Below are positions 22,901 through 30,241 of a DNA stretch of 38,297 nt, in pieces. How positions within the stretch are numbered: position 1 is the stretch's first letter; every line of letters begins with the position of its first letter. The notes beneath the pieces are model-generated. The model was not told the DNA's origin and did not search any database. It saw only the letters and a list, made by a program, of their open reading frames with translations. The position numbers and the translations under genes are program-made. Source of the stretch: Methanobacteriota archaeon (GTDB lineage Archaea; Thermoplasmatota; Poseidoniia; Poseidoniales; Poseidoniaceae); assembly GCA_002722695.1 (NCBI GenBank), contig PBMS01000026.1:9754-48050 (forward strand). The letters run 5' to 3'.

Positions 22901-25030
22901 ATTCGGGTCGAGTTGGACCCAGGTCAATCGGTCACGAAGAACCTCGAAGTGTTCGTTCCGACTTCAGAAGACCCTGGAGCCTTCGTCATCTACGTCAAGG
23001 GTTGGTCAGAGGGCGAACCCATCAAGTCCGTGGAAAAAGGCACGTACGACATCCTTGAACTCGGCGTGTTCGTTTCGATTCGCTCGACTGGAAACATCGT
23101 GTTTGCCGTGGACGATCGTTCTTCTCAAGTGAAACCGGGTGAGTGTGCCTCCTACGACGTTGATGTCACCAAGAACTTTGACAGTGGAGAACTCGTGTTT
23201 GCTACGCCGGGTGCGCCCGACACCAAACCCGACGGCATCGCCATGGACGCTTGGCGGCAAGAGAACTGGCTCGTGATCGTTGACTTTGCCAACGCAACGG
23301 GTTCTGCTGACGCCGGTGACGGTCTCGGAGACCCCATCGCATGGAACATCCCGGGCAACGCTGAGAAGATCACCAAGCGAGTTACCGTTCACGTGTGCGC
23401 ACCGCACAACGCCACGGCAGGACTTGGCCCAGCCATCACGCTGAAGGGCTACCTTGACGGCTACCCCCGAATTTCCGATTCGGCGATTCTCTCAACCAAC
23501 GTTGAACACGTCTTTGACCTCGACGCTGGCGTCGACCCGGCCGTGGGAACGACGATGAACGTCAACCCCGGCGACAAAATTTCCCTGCCCATCACCGTCA
23601 CCAACGACGGCAACGGGCCCGATCGTTTTGATTTCCGCCTCGCTCGTGTCACGGACGCGTTCGGCGTTGATGTCATCTGGGACATTGAAATCCCGCGTGA
23701 GACGCTTCAAGAGCTCTCTCCGGACACACACCAAGCCTTCGAAGTCATGATGAACGTGCCCGACCGAGTGCCTGCCGGTGAGTACACCGTCGTGATGCAA
23801 GCCTTCTCCGAAGAGGTCTACCCGGATGCGTCCGGTCGAGAAACTCGAATTCGAGACAGCATCGTGTTGGCCGTGACCGTGGACGAGTTCCACGACATGC
23901 AGATTTCGATGGATCCAACCGTCGACAACGCTGTCAAGACCTCAGCACCCGGACGAGTGGTCCGCTTCACGTTCAACATCACCAACAACGGCAACGTGCC
24001 CGACGTTCCGACGCTCAACAACCACACGGCGCAACGAGATGGCGATGCCCTCTTGTGGAACGAACTGCCAGGCATGGAAGTCCTGAACACGTGGGACGTC
24101 AATTGGTTCATCATGCGCCAGGTTAGCGCCGATCTCGTCATCGAAGAAGGCTGCACCGTTATGCAATCCACGGCGTCATCGTACCCAGAGGATGCGTGCG
24201 TTTACCTCGAAGACATCGATGAGTGGCGACTGCCTGAAATGGCTCCGTACGAGACCATCACAACGGTCGCTGCGATTCAAGTGGGCATCGATGCCAAACT
24301 GGACACGCGCAACATCGGACTGAAAGTTGTCTCCATGTTTGGCGACATGGAAAACGATGGCGACCACGACGATTCGCCCGCTTGGGACGGTGAGAACCTC
24401 GATACAAACGAGTTCGTCGTCACGCTCCGTCTCCGAGCGCCCAACCTCGAGATTGATGATATCATCATGCCACCTTCGACCTCGAGCGATGTGGACAGCA
24501 CCATCCCAATCGGCATCATCCTGCAGAACACTGGAAACGTTCACGCCACCGACATAGAAATCGTGTTGTGCGAATACGACGATGCCAACGACGCCGACAC
24601 CATTCGAGACATCCGCGAAAACGGTTGCGACGAGGAGCGCGTGGTCATGCGCCAGGTCGTCGGAGCACTTCTCGCTCCCGACGAAGGCGACGATGGCGCC
24701 AAGCAGATTGAACTGTACCTCCTCTACCCTGTGACCGCCGGTAGCAAAGGCGTCTACGTGGTGGTTGATCCGATGAACGAAATCGTTGAATCCGATGAGA
24801 GCGACAACGTCAAACCGATTCCCGAAGCGCTCGAGTCCAACAGCCCCCTGTTAGACATGGCGAGAGAAGTGGTTGGCAAGACCGCTCTGCCCTTCGCCGT
24901 CATCGTCCTGACCATCGCTCTCCTGGGCGTTGTGTACTTGGTGGGCAAGGGTCGCCGAGACGAGGTGAACAAGCGATTGGCCGAGCAGTCATCGCTGGTC
25001 TCCGTTCTCGCCGACGAGGCCAACAACTGA
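19991..25030 (+). CDS. Giant cell-surface protein: propeller-like repeats with inserted VWA domain and CARDB-like repeats
   Basis: A 1679-residue exported protein anchored at the C-terminus. Residues 1-32 form a signal peptide (SVSLASIMVLSVMSSLLIASVPVSA). Blade-like repeats follow the pattern (D)xxNNVHIVWxD...IYYSMI, seen at about 50-250 and again at about 570-770. Between QIAWDDTRGG and REIYMSILDP a von Willebrand A domain of about 268 residues (about 251-518) is inserted; its metal site begins FIVDTSGSM. Residues about 790-1600 are a chain of Ig-like CARDB/NEW3-type domains marked by NTGNVHDAF, NNGNVPDVP and NTGNVHATD. A single membrane helix (about 1628-1650, LPFAVIVLTIALLGVVYLVG) and a cytoplasmic tail end the protein. 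Probably adhesion or S-layer-associated; the ligand is unknown. Confidence 0.85.
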   Translation: MRQKIKSVSLASIMVLSVMSSLLIASVPVSASTVVITEAVQIVDGGTASDSQAAVGSDSSGNVHLVWTRNNLHLYYSMISPRGETLIDATQITNSGLHKVWHPDLAVDEYDRIHVVWADKAGQHAIMYTALSPWAAPMDGMASDDGTITAIDDVIISRRSQNRDWPSLDIDSQNNVHIVWQDNYDELGRFFNQPQIYYSMIQPDIGSGAIVTLFDDTLLTPIIGHKGHPDVVVDANDYVQIAWDDTRGGKVELAFIVDTSGSMYTEWADICTVIYGGNFASGPYFQGIKPMLEEGNMTVYETIYGLGNTLPGAASSGNCQGYNQNTGPRTTPLGQTPGDNSGGIRKLPGTVYNGNTYSGYSGEDWGPGSNWACLSWKDAQGNVGYQANPPTQSDHRWNPNATKIVIPVSDEGPKDGDPSQQADDKAAIQEAHDNCLLAGVVPVGLYGQGYGGAGNIQSHFMDLVQCPNGVVSTQTRNCPGNTLANTDAGGQAYEFPSGTGTNQMALLVEAMVYISTNNSREIYMSILDPYAKMNNDPSFTPGLPGHSSQGGTYAEDTGAGSDGHLVVVNDTRVTIDDAYSFHPSIGVDMQGNTHIAWMDGRDYGFEKDVNYEVYYTKLRLQGAGAWDGAEEGLSTYAIKKINDTPISNVEGNGGLPPASPYAGNSVFPSLLTDDQNNVHIAWVDSGNLSANEEVLYARLNQTDLTGDGEVALDPWEAVAVTSWNSNKLGPNSGRQPAIGMPPAFANDLGSGAHIAWSDTNTCDDEGNNNRFTICYSHVLTGQVDVEFDEGETFYHVIEPGQQTIYNMTMNNSTPGPKDLVADTYGLNISGVPMNWTANLYFASNHSSIFPDTPIFLEGGEDIRFYMRVQAPSIYQANGDELAEITVTAQSYKDPAIQNDLITLTLMDVVHGINLDTSHSMADIEQGDTAIFSITITNTGNVHDAFVFWDPNSLEGQQEWLLPFGWQVNFPIRVELDPGQSVTKNLEVFVPTSEDPGAFVIYVKGWSEGEPIKSVEKGTYDILELGVFVSIRSTGNIVFAVDDRSSQVKPGECASYDVDVTKNFDSGELVFATPGAPDTKPDGIAMDAWRQENWLVIVDFANATGSADAGDGLGDPIAWNIPGNAEKITKRVTVHVCAPHNATAGLGPAITLKGYLDGYPRISDSAILSTNVEHVFDLDAGVDPAVGTTMNVNPGDKISLPITVTNDGNGPDRFDFRLARVTDAFGVDVIWDIEIPRETLQELSPDTHQAFEVMMNVPDRVPAGEYTVVMQAFSEEVYPDASGRETRIRDSIVLAVTVDEFHDMQISMDPTVDNAVKTSAPGRVVRFTFNITNNGNVPDVPTLNNHTAQRDGDALLWNELPGMEVLNTWDVNWFIMRQVSADLVIEEGCTVMQSTASSYPEDACVYLEDIDEWRLPEMAPYETITTVAAIQVGIDAKLDTRNIGLKVVSMFGDMENDGDHDDSPAWDGENLDTNEFVVTLRLRAPNLEIDDIIMPPSTSSDVDSTIPIGIILQNTGNVHATDIEIVLCEYDDANDADTIRDIRENGCDEERVVMRQVVGALLAPDEGDDGAKQIELYLLYPVTAGSKGVYVVVDPMNEIVESDESDNVKPIPEALESNSPLLDMAREVVGKTALPFAVIVLTIALLGVVYLVGKGRRDEVNKRLAEQSSLVSVLADEANN

Positions 25031-25041
25031 GCGGTTTTGGT

Positions 25042-25788
25042 TCACTTGGACCTCGGTCCAAGGTACCATCGCAGTTCGGTGTCCAACGGTGCTGCGATGA
25101 CTTGACCCGATCGACGCGCGATTTGCTTCTCAAGCCGTGAGCGAAGTGTGCTGATGACGTCCCCGACGTCTGAATTCCCCATCAGTTGCTGTTGAACGAG
25201 TGCCGTGAGATCGATTCGGTCGCCGGTTGCCTCCACCATGGTTTGGATGATGCTTCGGTCCTCGTAGGACTCGAAATCGGCTTCCACGGCAGCGGAGACC
25301 CGCTGGCGAACGTGCTGGTGCAAGGAGATCAAGGCGTCACGTTGCGCATCCAATTCTTCGAGGACCGATGCGAGGGTGCGCATGTGAGCCAAGCCTTCTG
25401 CTACCGCAATTTTCTTCCGTCCGCTGAGCGATTCAGCCACCGGGACGGAAGCCGGTGGGAGCGTGGATGAGAGACGCATTGGCCCACCCGCTGGCAACTT
25501 TCGCTCTTCACAACGGAACAGATCGGGCCCAATGTCAACGTGGATGGACATGGCCCGTTCGACCGAGTACACGGTGCGCGGAGGTCCTCCTTTTTCCGAG
25601 GGAATCTTGTTCTTCGACACCATCCCTCCTTTCTCAAGTTCCTTCAGGTGCTTGACCACCGCAGGCTGACTCACACCGATCAGTTCGGCCAGTTGCATGG
25701 GGTAGTGCGGCTCACGGGCCAAGCGTTCCAGAATCTGTCGACGCACCTTGTTTTGCAGCAAATGAAGAACTCGATCGAGGTCGGCCAT
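25042..25788 (-). CDS. ArsR-type winged-helix transcriptional regulator with long C-terminal domain
   Basis: DNA-binding regulator of 248 residues. The N-terminal winged helix is clear: DRVLHLLQNKVRRQILERLA, the recognition-helix region IGVSQPAVVKHLKELEKGGMV, and a wing (KGGPPRTVYSVE). This is the archaeal ArsR/TrmB-like layout, without an obvious metal-binding Cys pair in the recognition helix. The remaining about 150 residues are helical and include AHMRTLASVLEELDAQRDALISLHQHV, a likely dimerising coiled coil, plus a basic end. The ORF track runs to 25968; the ATG at 25788 (MADLDRV) places the first helix correctly, and the upstream part is basic shadow sequence. It converges on the giant surface-protein gene with 11 bases between stops. 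The target is unknown. Confidence 0.85.
   Translation of the reverse strand: MADLDRVLHLLQNKVRRQILERLAREPHYPMQLAELIGVSQPAVVKHLKELEKGGMVSKNKIPSEKGGPPRTVYSVERAMSIHVDIGPDLFRCEERKLPAGGPMRLSSTLPPASVPVAESLSGRKKIAVAEGLAHMRTLASVLEELDAQRDALISLHQHVRQRVSAAVEADFESYEDRSIIQTMVEATGDRIDLTALVQQQLMGNSDVGDVISTLRSRLEKQIARRSGQVIAAPLDTELRWYLGPRSK
25045..25062. terminator. Near-perfect palindrome at the convergent gene ends
   Basis: CTTGGACC-TC-GGTCCAAG is an eight-base perfect inverted repeat with a two-base centre, in the last codons of the regulator gene (minus) and about 15 bases beyond the stop of the surface-protein gene (plus), whose 3' side also has ggttttgg. It could end transcription in both directions, or be an operator-like site. 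Confidence 0.4.
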
Positions 25789-25841
25789 ACTTCTCAACTC
25801 ATGGTTGGGTAGTGAACCCCCTCTATGAACGCACCGTTCGT

Positions 25842-26882
25842 TCACTGTTCGTCCCAGTCTTTCCAAGCGTCGGTCGTGTTGGGCTCGGTCGTGGACGGTG
25901 GTCGCTTGACCGAGGCAACCGTTCGTTGAACGGGCTGAGGTTCCGCCAGCGGCACCCCTTCGTCCCATGATGCGATGGCGGCTGCGTTGGCAGCGTCTTG
26001 AATGGCTTCCTCCGCCGTGGTGGATTGATATCGCTCGGTTTTAGCGTGGTCTTGCGCTCCTTCAACATCGCCTCGCATCAGCGCGTAAACTTGTTCGGTG
26101 GTCAACATCGTTCCCGACGCCACACCGCCCAAACCGTCAACGAATTCCTGAGACGGCTGTTGTTCAGCGGTGTCTGCAAACGGGGGAGCGACGGTCTGCT
26201 GCACCGGCGTGTCTGCGTCGGGCTGGACGAACATCGTTGGATTGTCGGGGTTGACGTCCGTGATGGGGATCAGTTGACCTTCAGGTCCGACCATCATCAC
26301 CCGGGGAGCTTTACTGGGCTTTGAAGCGAAGTAAACGATGAGTGCAACAGGTGTGGTCAACACACCCAAGCAGCACATGGCGCCGCCAACGACCAGCCAA
26401 GTTGAGGAGAGAAGGTCGGATTGGAGTTGGTCAACCGACATCAGCCAGCCGCTGACCTCGCTGCAATCGTTCTCACACGAAATCACCAGTGCGTATTCGC
26501 CTGTGGTGTTCAGGGTCCACGCTGAGCGCTCGGCAAATTCCGTACCATCGGTCGCCATGGCCTGCCAGTCAAGCAGACACGGGTTTTCTTCAAGCGACTC
26601 ACCTGCAAGGGACGAGCCCTCGACTCGATGCAACTCGACGTTCATGACGGGTTCACCTGAGATTTGGTAGAATCGATAGCAGGTGTCGTTGAGTTCGCCC
26701 AGAGCGAACGTGCCTTCGCCCGTGTAGGGTTCGCCGTGGTGCTGCTGACGGGGGTCCATGCTTGCGTCCAAGTTGCTCGCTTGGCTGGACATCATCAATG
26801 CGCCAATGAACAGCAGCAAGCCTCCGATGCCTGCAAAACGCAGTCCCCAAGGTGAACGCTTCGCAGGCTCAGAGGGTTGCAT
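25842..26882 (-). CDS. Two-helix membrane protein with ectodomain and acidic cytoplasmic tail
   Basis: No family recognised. The 346-residue product has a short basic N-terminus, a helix at about 13-33 (LRFAGIGGLLLFIGALMM), an extracytoplasmic domain of about 125 residues with several Cys (NDTCYRFYQ, NPCLLDW, ISCENDCSEV) that could form disulphides, and a second helix at about 163-187 (WLVVGGAMCCLGVLTTPVALIVYFASK). The C-terminal about 155 residues are cytoplasmic, Pro/Glu/Thr-rich, with GLGGVASGTMLTTEQVYALMRGDVEGAQ forming likely short helices. It follows top6A by 45 bases on the same strand and may be read from the topoisomerase transcript, but no functional link is evident. Confidence 0.6.
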   Translation of the reverse strand: MQPSEPAKRSPWGLRFAGIGGLLLFIGALMMSSQASNLDASMDPRQQHHGEPYTGEGTFALGELNDTCYRFYQISGEPVMNVELHRVEGSSLAGESLEENPCLLDWQAMATDGTEFAERSAWTLNTTGEYALVISCENDCSEVSGWLMSVDQLQSDLLSSTWLVVGGAMCCLGVLTTPVALIVYFASKPSKAPRVMMVGPEGQLIPITDVNPDNPTMFVQPDADTPVQQTVAPPFADTAEQQPSQEFVDGLGGVASGTMLTTEQVYALMRGDVEGAQDHAKTERYQSTTAEEAIQDAANAAAIASWDEGVPLAEPQPVQRTVASVKRPPSTTEPNTTDAWKDWDEQ

Positions 26883-26927
26883 CGGGACTTTCCAGACCCT
26901 CGTCCTCCATAAGGGTCGCTCATGGAC

Positions 26928-28028
26928 TCACGCAAGACCGAGGTCGCGTAGTTTTTCAGGGAGATAGGTGTCTGTGACGAAATCCAATCCGTATTTTGCC
27001 AAGGACTGCTGTTCCGCTTTTTTGCCCAACTCCAGCATCATGTTGATCTGATCTTGCCACCACCCGCTCGCAAACCTCGGGTCGGACAGTTCCGCCTTCA
27101 GGGCGTCAACATCCCGGGGAGAGAGATCGTCGCTTGGGAGATCGTAGGCTTCGATGTCGTCGGCCGTGATGCCGAGATAGGTGGCTGAAGGGGTCGCCAA
27201 ATATTCGGAGATGTGAGCCGTCTTGATCGCGCCGTAAGCGATGGAAGCGAAGATGCGGAACGACCAGGGGTCGCCGTCGAGGAACACCACCACAGGCAGG
27301 TCCCACTCTTCGCTCATTCGCTTCAAAATACGACGGGTGGAACGAGCTGGTTGGCCTTTGAGATGGACCAGCGCGCAATTAAAGTCCTCGTCAAAACCGT
27401 TCTCGATGAGTCGGTCAAACATTCCACCGGTCTCAATGGCCATGATGAACTTCACATCGTGCTCAAGAAGCTCGATTTTCTCTTCCTCAACGTTGTACGG
27501 CACACCGTATCCAGAATCACCGACGTCGTCTCGAGCGTTGATGCGCATCCACTCTCCTCTCCGATTTCGCTCCTGAAGGGTCACGTTTCCGATCATTCGC
27601 GCGCCGTCCTCCTCCGGTCGGAGTTTGAAGTCCTCTCGCAAGCACTCCGTCACGACCTCCAAGTCTTCGGCGAGGTTGTTTGACTCGTTTTGAGATGAGA
27701 ACTTTCCAAGCCCCCAACTTTCCGAGATGTAGTACATTTCTCTCAAGGTCGAGGACTTGCCGTCGTCGATCATACCTTCGATGAATTCAACGACGTACAA
27801 CGCTCGCAGCAGTTGCTTTGCCGACCCCAGACTCGTGGCGTCGCGTATGGACCGCTTTTTCCCGTACTTGTACACGCCCAGCGACTTGTCAAACCCAATG
27901 TTGTTTTTCGTTCGAACCGGCAACGTCATGGTCGGAGCTTCGCCTTTGATGATTTTGTCGTACATCTCGGTGACGACGTCGTGCAGCGCAGCCTTCGTCT
28001 CCTCTGGTGAATGGCTGGCCGACATCAT
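26928..28028 (-). CDS. top6A: DNA topoisomerase VI subunit A
   Basis: The DNA-cleaving, Spo11-related subunit of the type IIB topoisomerase, which passes one duplex through another to relax and decatenate DNA. The winged-helix domain carries the catalytic tyrosine in TLREMYYISES (Tyr 99 or 100). The Toprim domain has its metal-binding Glu in AIETGG (Glu 199) and the DxD in LDGDPWSF (Asp 251 and 253). GQPARSTRRILKRM and the C-terminal end KYGLDFVTDTYLPEKL are also typical. Length 366 matches the family. The start overlaps the end of top6B (ATGATG over TGA), the standard translationally coupled arrangement, giving matched amounts of the two subunits of the A2B2 enzyme. Confidence 0.97.
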   Translation of the reverse strand: MMSASHSPEETKAALHDVVTEMYDKIIKGEAPTMTLPVRTKNNIGFDKSLGVYKYGKKRSIRDATSLGSAKQLLRALYVVEFIEGMIDDGKSSTLREMYYISESWGLGKFSSQNESNNLAEDLEVVTECLREDFKLRPEEDGARMIGNVTLQERNRRGEWMRINARDDVGDSGYGVPYNVEEEKIELLEHDVKFIMAIETGGMFDRLIENGFDEDFNCALVHLKGQPARSTRRILKRMSEEWDLPVVVFLDGDPWSFRIFASIAYGAIKTAHISEYLATPSATYLGITADDIEAYDLPSDDLSPRDVDALKAELSDPRFASGWWQDQINMMLELGKKAEQQSLAKYGLDFVTDTYLPEKLRDLGLA

Positions 28029-30100
28029 GCATCACTCCCGAACCCCATCAGGGTTTGCTGGCCACTCGGTTTTGCCTCCTCGCTGACGACCGGAACGGCC
28101 GCTGAGACGGTCTCTTCATCGGGTGGAGCGACGTCCTCCTCGTGGTCCACTTCGTTCGCTCTTGCCTCTTGCCGGCGTATCTCATCGAGGAGTTTTTCGT
28201 CCATCTTTGAGGCGCCGATGACCTCTTGACTGCCGCGATAAAACACATCGGTCTCGGTCCAGTCGCCTCGCTCAAGTCCCGAGAGGGAATATGAAATCGT
28301 GTACGTGGTGCCGGGTTCGAGGGTTTCCAATTTCCACGCCCACACGCCCGTTGCTTCTTTTCGCCCTCCCGTTGTGTTGTTTTCCATTCCAGCCCCTTCG
28401 CTTTCTGGCCACGAGGCCAGCAAGGTGTAGGCCCGAGCGCGAGAAGTGTAGTTGAACAGGGTGATGGACACGTCCGTCATCTTGGTGGTCTTGTTCCAAT
28501 GCGTGGTGCTTTCGGCAATAACGGCGCCCATAATTTTCGTGATGGAGCCTGAAAGATTCGGCATTGGTCGTTTGAGAATGGCGGCCGACTTTTCTGCGAT
28601 GGCGGGAATGATGTCGTTGACCAGCTCAAACTTCTCCTGAACCTTGACCATCTTTTTCTTCTTCTCCAGGTGCTTTCGAAGTCCGCGACCCATCTCAAGC
28701 ATCGCCTTGCGCACCTCGTCCATCACCTCTCCGTTGTCGGCCAGCGCTTCCTTCGCTTCCGACGTAAACTGTACGTTGGTGCTTGCGAGGTGAACCAGGA
28801 CAGCAGCAGGGCCTTTGGGCACCCCTCGTCCACCTGCTTGGTCGAGGCCGTATTGGCGCCAGTCGACGGATTCGATGGCTTTGGTGAGCAAGCAGCCGCC
28901 CTGCTGGTACATCAGCGGGACTCGGTTGGCGAAGCGGAGAATTTCGACCGGTTTGTCGGCGGCCATGCCTTCTCCGAAGATCAATCCCACCTCCACTTGG
29001 TAGGGGTTACCTTGGGAAACGGTCGCTGCACGCGTCATGGTCGTGACGAAGCGGGAATCGATCGTCTTTGAGAGCCCTTTTTTGATGAGCAGTTCCTCAA
29101 TGGGCGACAGACAGTTTGTGGGCGGATTGAGCAACTTCACAGGTTTTCCACCCAGCTCTCGCTCGCCCTGAAAGGATTCCAGCAAGGCCCTGATTTGATC
29201 GGGTTTCATCGATTTAGGTTTCGCTTTCTCGTTGATCTCCGCCGCTTCAAGCAATTGCTTGGCGGCACGGGACGATACCCCTGAGAAGTTCTTGTAGAGG
29301 AACGACGTCATTCGCGTGTCGGTCGATTCCGTGCACATACGCTGCAGCGTTCCCAAATGAATCCCGTGGGGGTGCGGTTTGATGCTCTCAACTTTACGAG
29401 GCAATCGCTCCGTCACTCGCGGCCAATGGTGAACGTCACCGTCCGGGTCAACGAACGTGATGTCAGCGTGCGGGTTGACGATGCTGGTCATACGAAGGTA
29501 CTGATACACGCTTTGCCGACCGCGCTGATATTTGGCTTTCATCCGGCAGGTGATCTCCAGGCCGTGTTCCTTCAACGTCCCGTCGTCGGCTTCCCAAACC
29601 TCACGGCCTTCGTTTGACTTCGTGGCCTTGTTTTTACGTGTGTCGAGCCCGATGTCCACCACCGCAGCGGAGGTCTCGGTCGCAATCTTCGAGCGCACGT
29701 GCGTCTTTCCTCCCGTGGTCAGCTGGCTGTACATGACCACGCCGGTGATTCCGATTCCTTGCTGGCCGCGGGACTGACGAATAGCATGGAAACGCGAACC
29801 GAAGAGCAACTGACCGAACACCTTCTCGATGCTTCGCTTTGGTATACCCGGTCCGTTGTCTTCCGTCTGAAGCTCAACGATGTTTTTCTTATCGTCCAGC
29901 TTTGTGATTTTCACCTTAATGTCGGGCAAGATACGCGCTTCTTCGCACGCGTCGAGGGAATTGTCCACGGCTTCTTTGACAGCCGTGATGAGGGAGCGCG
30001 TAAGGGAATCAAATCCAAGGAAGTGCTTGTTCTTTTCAAAGAATTCCGAGATAGCAACCTGTTTCTGGTTTTTTGCCATGCGTTCTGCTGTGCCTGCCAT
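28025..30100 (-). CDS. top6B: DNA topoisomerase VI subunit B
   Basis: The ATPase subunit of topoisomerase VI. The GHKL domain shows VKEAVDNSLDAC (catalytic Glu 43, Asn 47), EDNGPGIP (about 80-87), and QSRGQQGIGITG (about 109-120); the helix-two-turn-helix and transducer domains follow, with the switch-lysine region QQGGCLLTKAIESVDW. At 691 residues it is longer than many archaeal homologs because of a C-terminal Ig-like segment (VSITLFNYTSRARAYTLL) and an acidic, Pro-rich tail ending QQTLMGFGSDA, which fits a PCNA-binding QxxLxxF pattern (Gln 681, Leu 684, Phe 687). A perfect Shine-Dalgarno lies six bases before ATG 30100, fixing the start. Co-translated with top6A. Confidence 0.97.
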   Translation of the reverse strand: MAGTAERMAKNQKQVAISEFFEKNKHFLGFDSLTRSLITAVKEAVDNSLDACEEARILPDIKVKITKLDDKKNIVELQTEDNGPGIPKRSIEKVFGQLLFGSRFHAIRQSRGQQGIGITGVVMYSQLTTGGKTHVRSKIATETSAAVVDIGLDTRKNKATKSNEGREVWEADDGTLKEHGLEITCRMKAKYQRGRQSVYQYLRMTSIVNPHADITFVDPDGDVHHWPRVTERLPRKVESIKPHPHGIHLGTLQRMCTESTDTRMTSFLYKNFSGVSSRAAKQLLEAAEINEKAKPKSMKPDQIRALLESFQGERELGGKPVKLLNPPTNCLSPIEELLIKKGLSKTIDSRFVTTMTRAATVSQGNPYQVEVGLIFGEGMAADKPVEILRFANRVPLMYQQGGCLLTKAIESVDWRQYGLDQAGGRGVPKGPAAVLVHLASTNVQFTSEAKEALADNGEVMDEVRKAMLEMGRGLRKHLEKKKKMVKVQEKFELVNDIIPAIAEKSAAILKRPMPNLSGSITKIMGAVIAESTTHWNKTTKMTDVSITLFNYTSRARAYTLLASWPESEGAGMENNTTGGRKEATGVWAWKLETLEPGTTYTISYSLSGLERGDWTETDVFYRGSQEVIGASKMDEKLLDEIRRQEARANEVDHEEDVAPPDEETVSAAVPVVSEEAKPSGQQTLMGFGSDA

Positions 30101-30106
30101 GGGCGT

Positions 30107-30114
30107 TCACCTCC
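30107..30114 (-). promoter_or_regulatory. Strong Shine-Dalgarno of top6B
   Basis: On the minus strand GGAGGTGA lies six bases before the ATG at 30100, an eight-base complement to the 16S 3' end. It decides the start over the internal ATG (MAKNQKQ) seven codons later. An AT-rich patch (ctataatc on the minus strand, near 30177-30184) about 80 bases upstream may be the promoter of the operon. Confidence 0.75.
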
Positions 30115-30241
30115 CCCGGTCCTCCTCCGTCTTGACGACGTCGGGCCGACAGATGACCAACGCCTCGTTTGAGGGATTATAGTCTCCACAGGCGAAACGG
30201 GACGATGGACACCGAAAAAGGGGGTTGGCGCTGAAACCCGC

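Noticed and set aside
25789-25968. N-terminal extension of the ArsR-like regulator to 25968
   Set aside because: The added 60 residues are Arg/Gly-rich shadow sequence that would also overlap the end of the membrane-protein gene at 25842.
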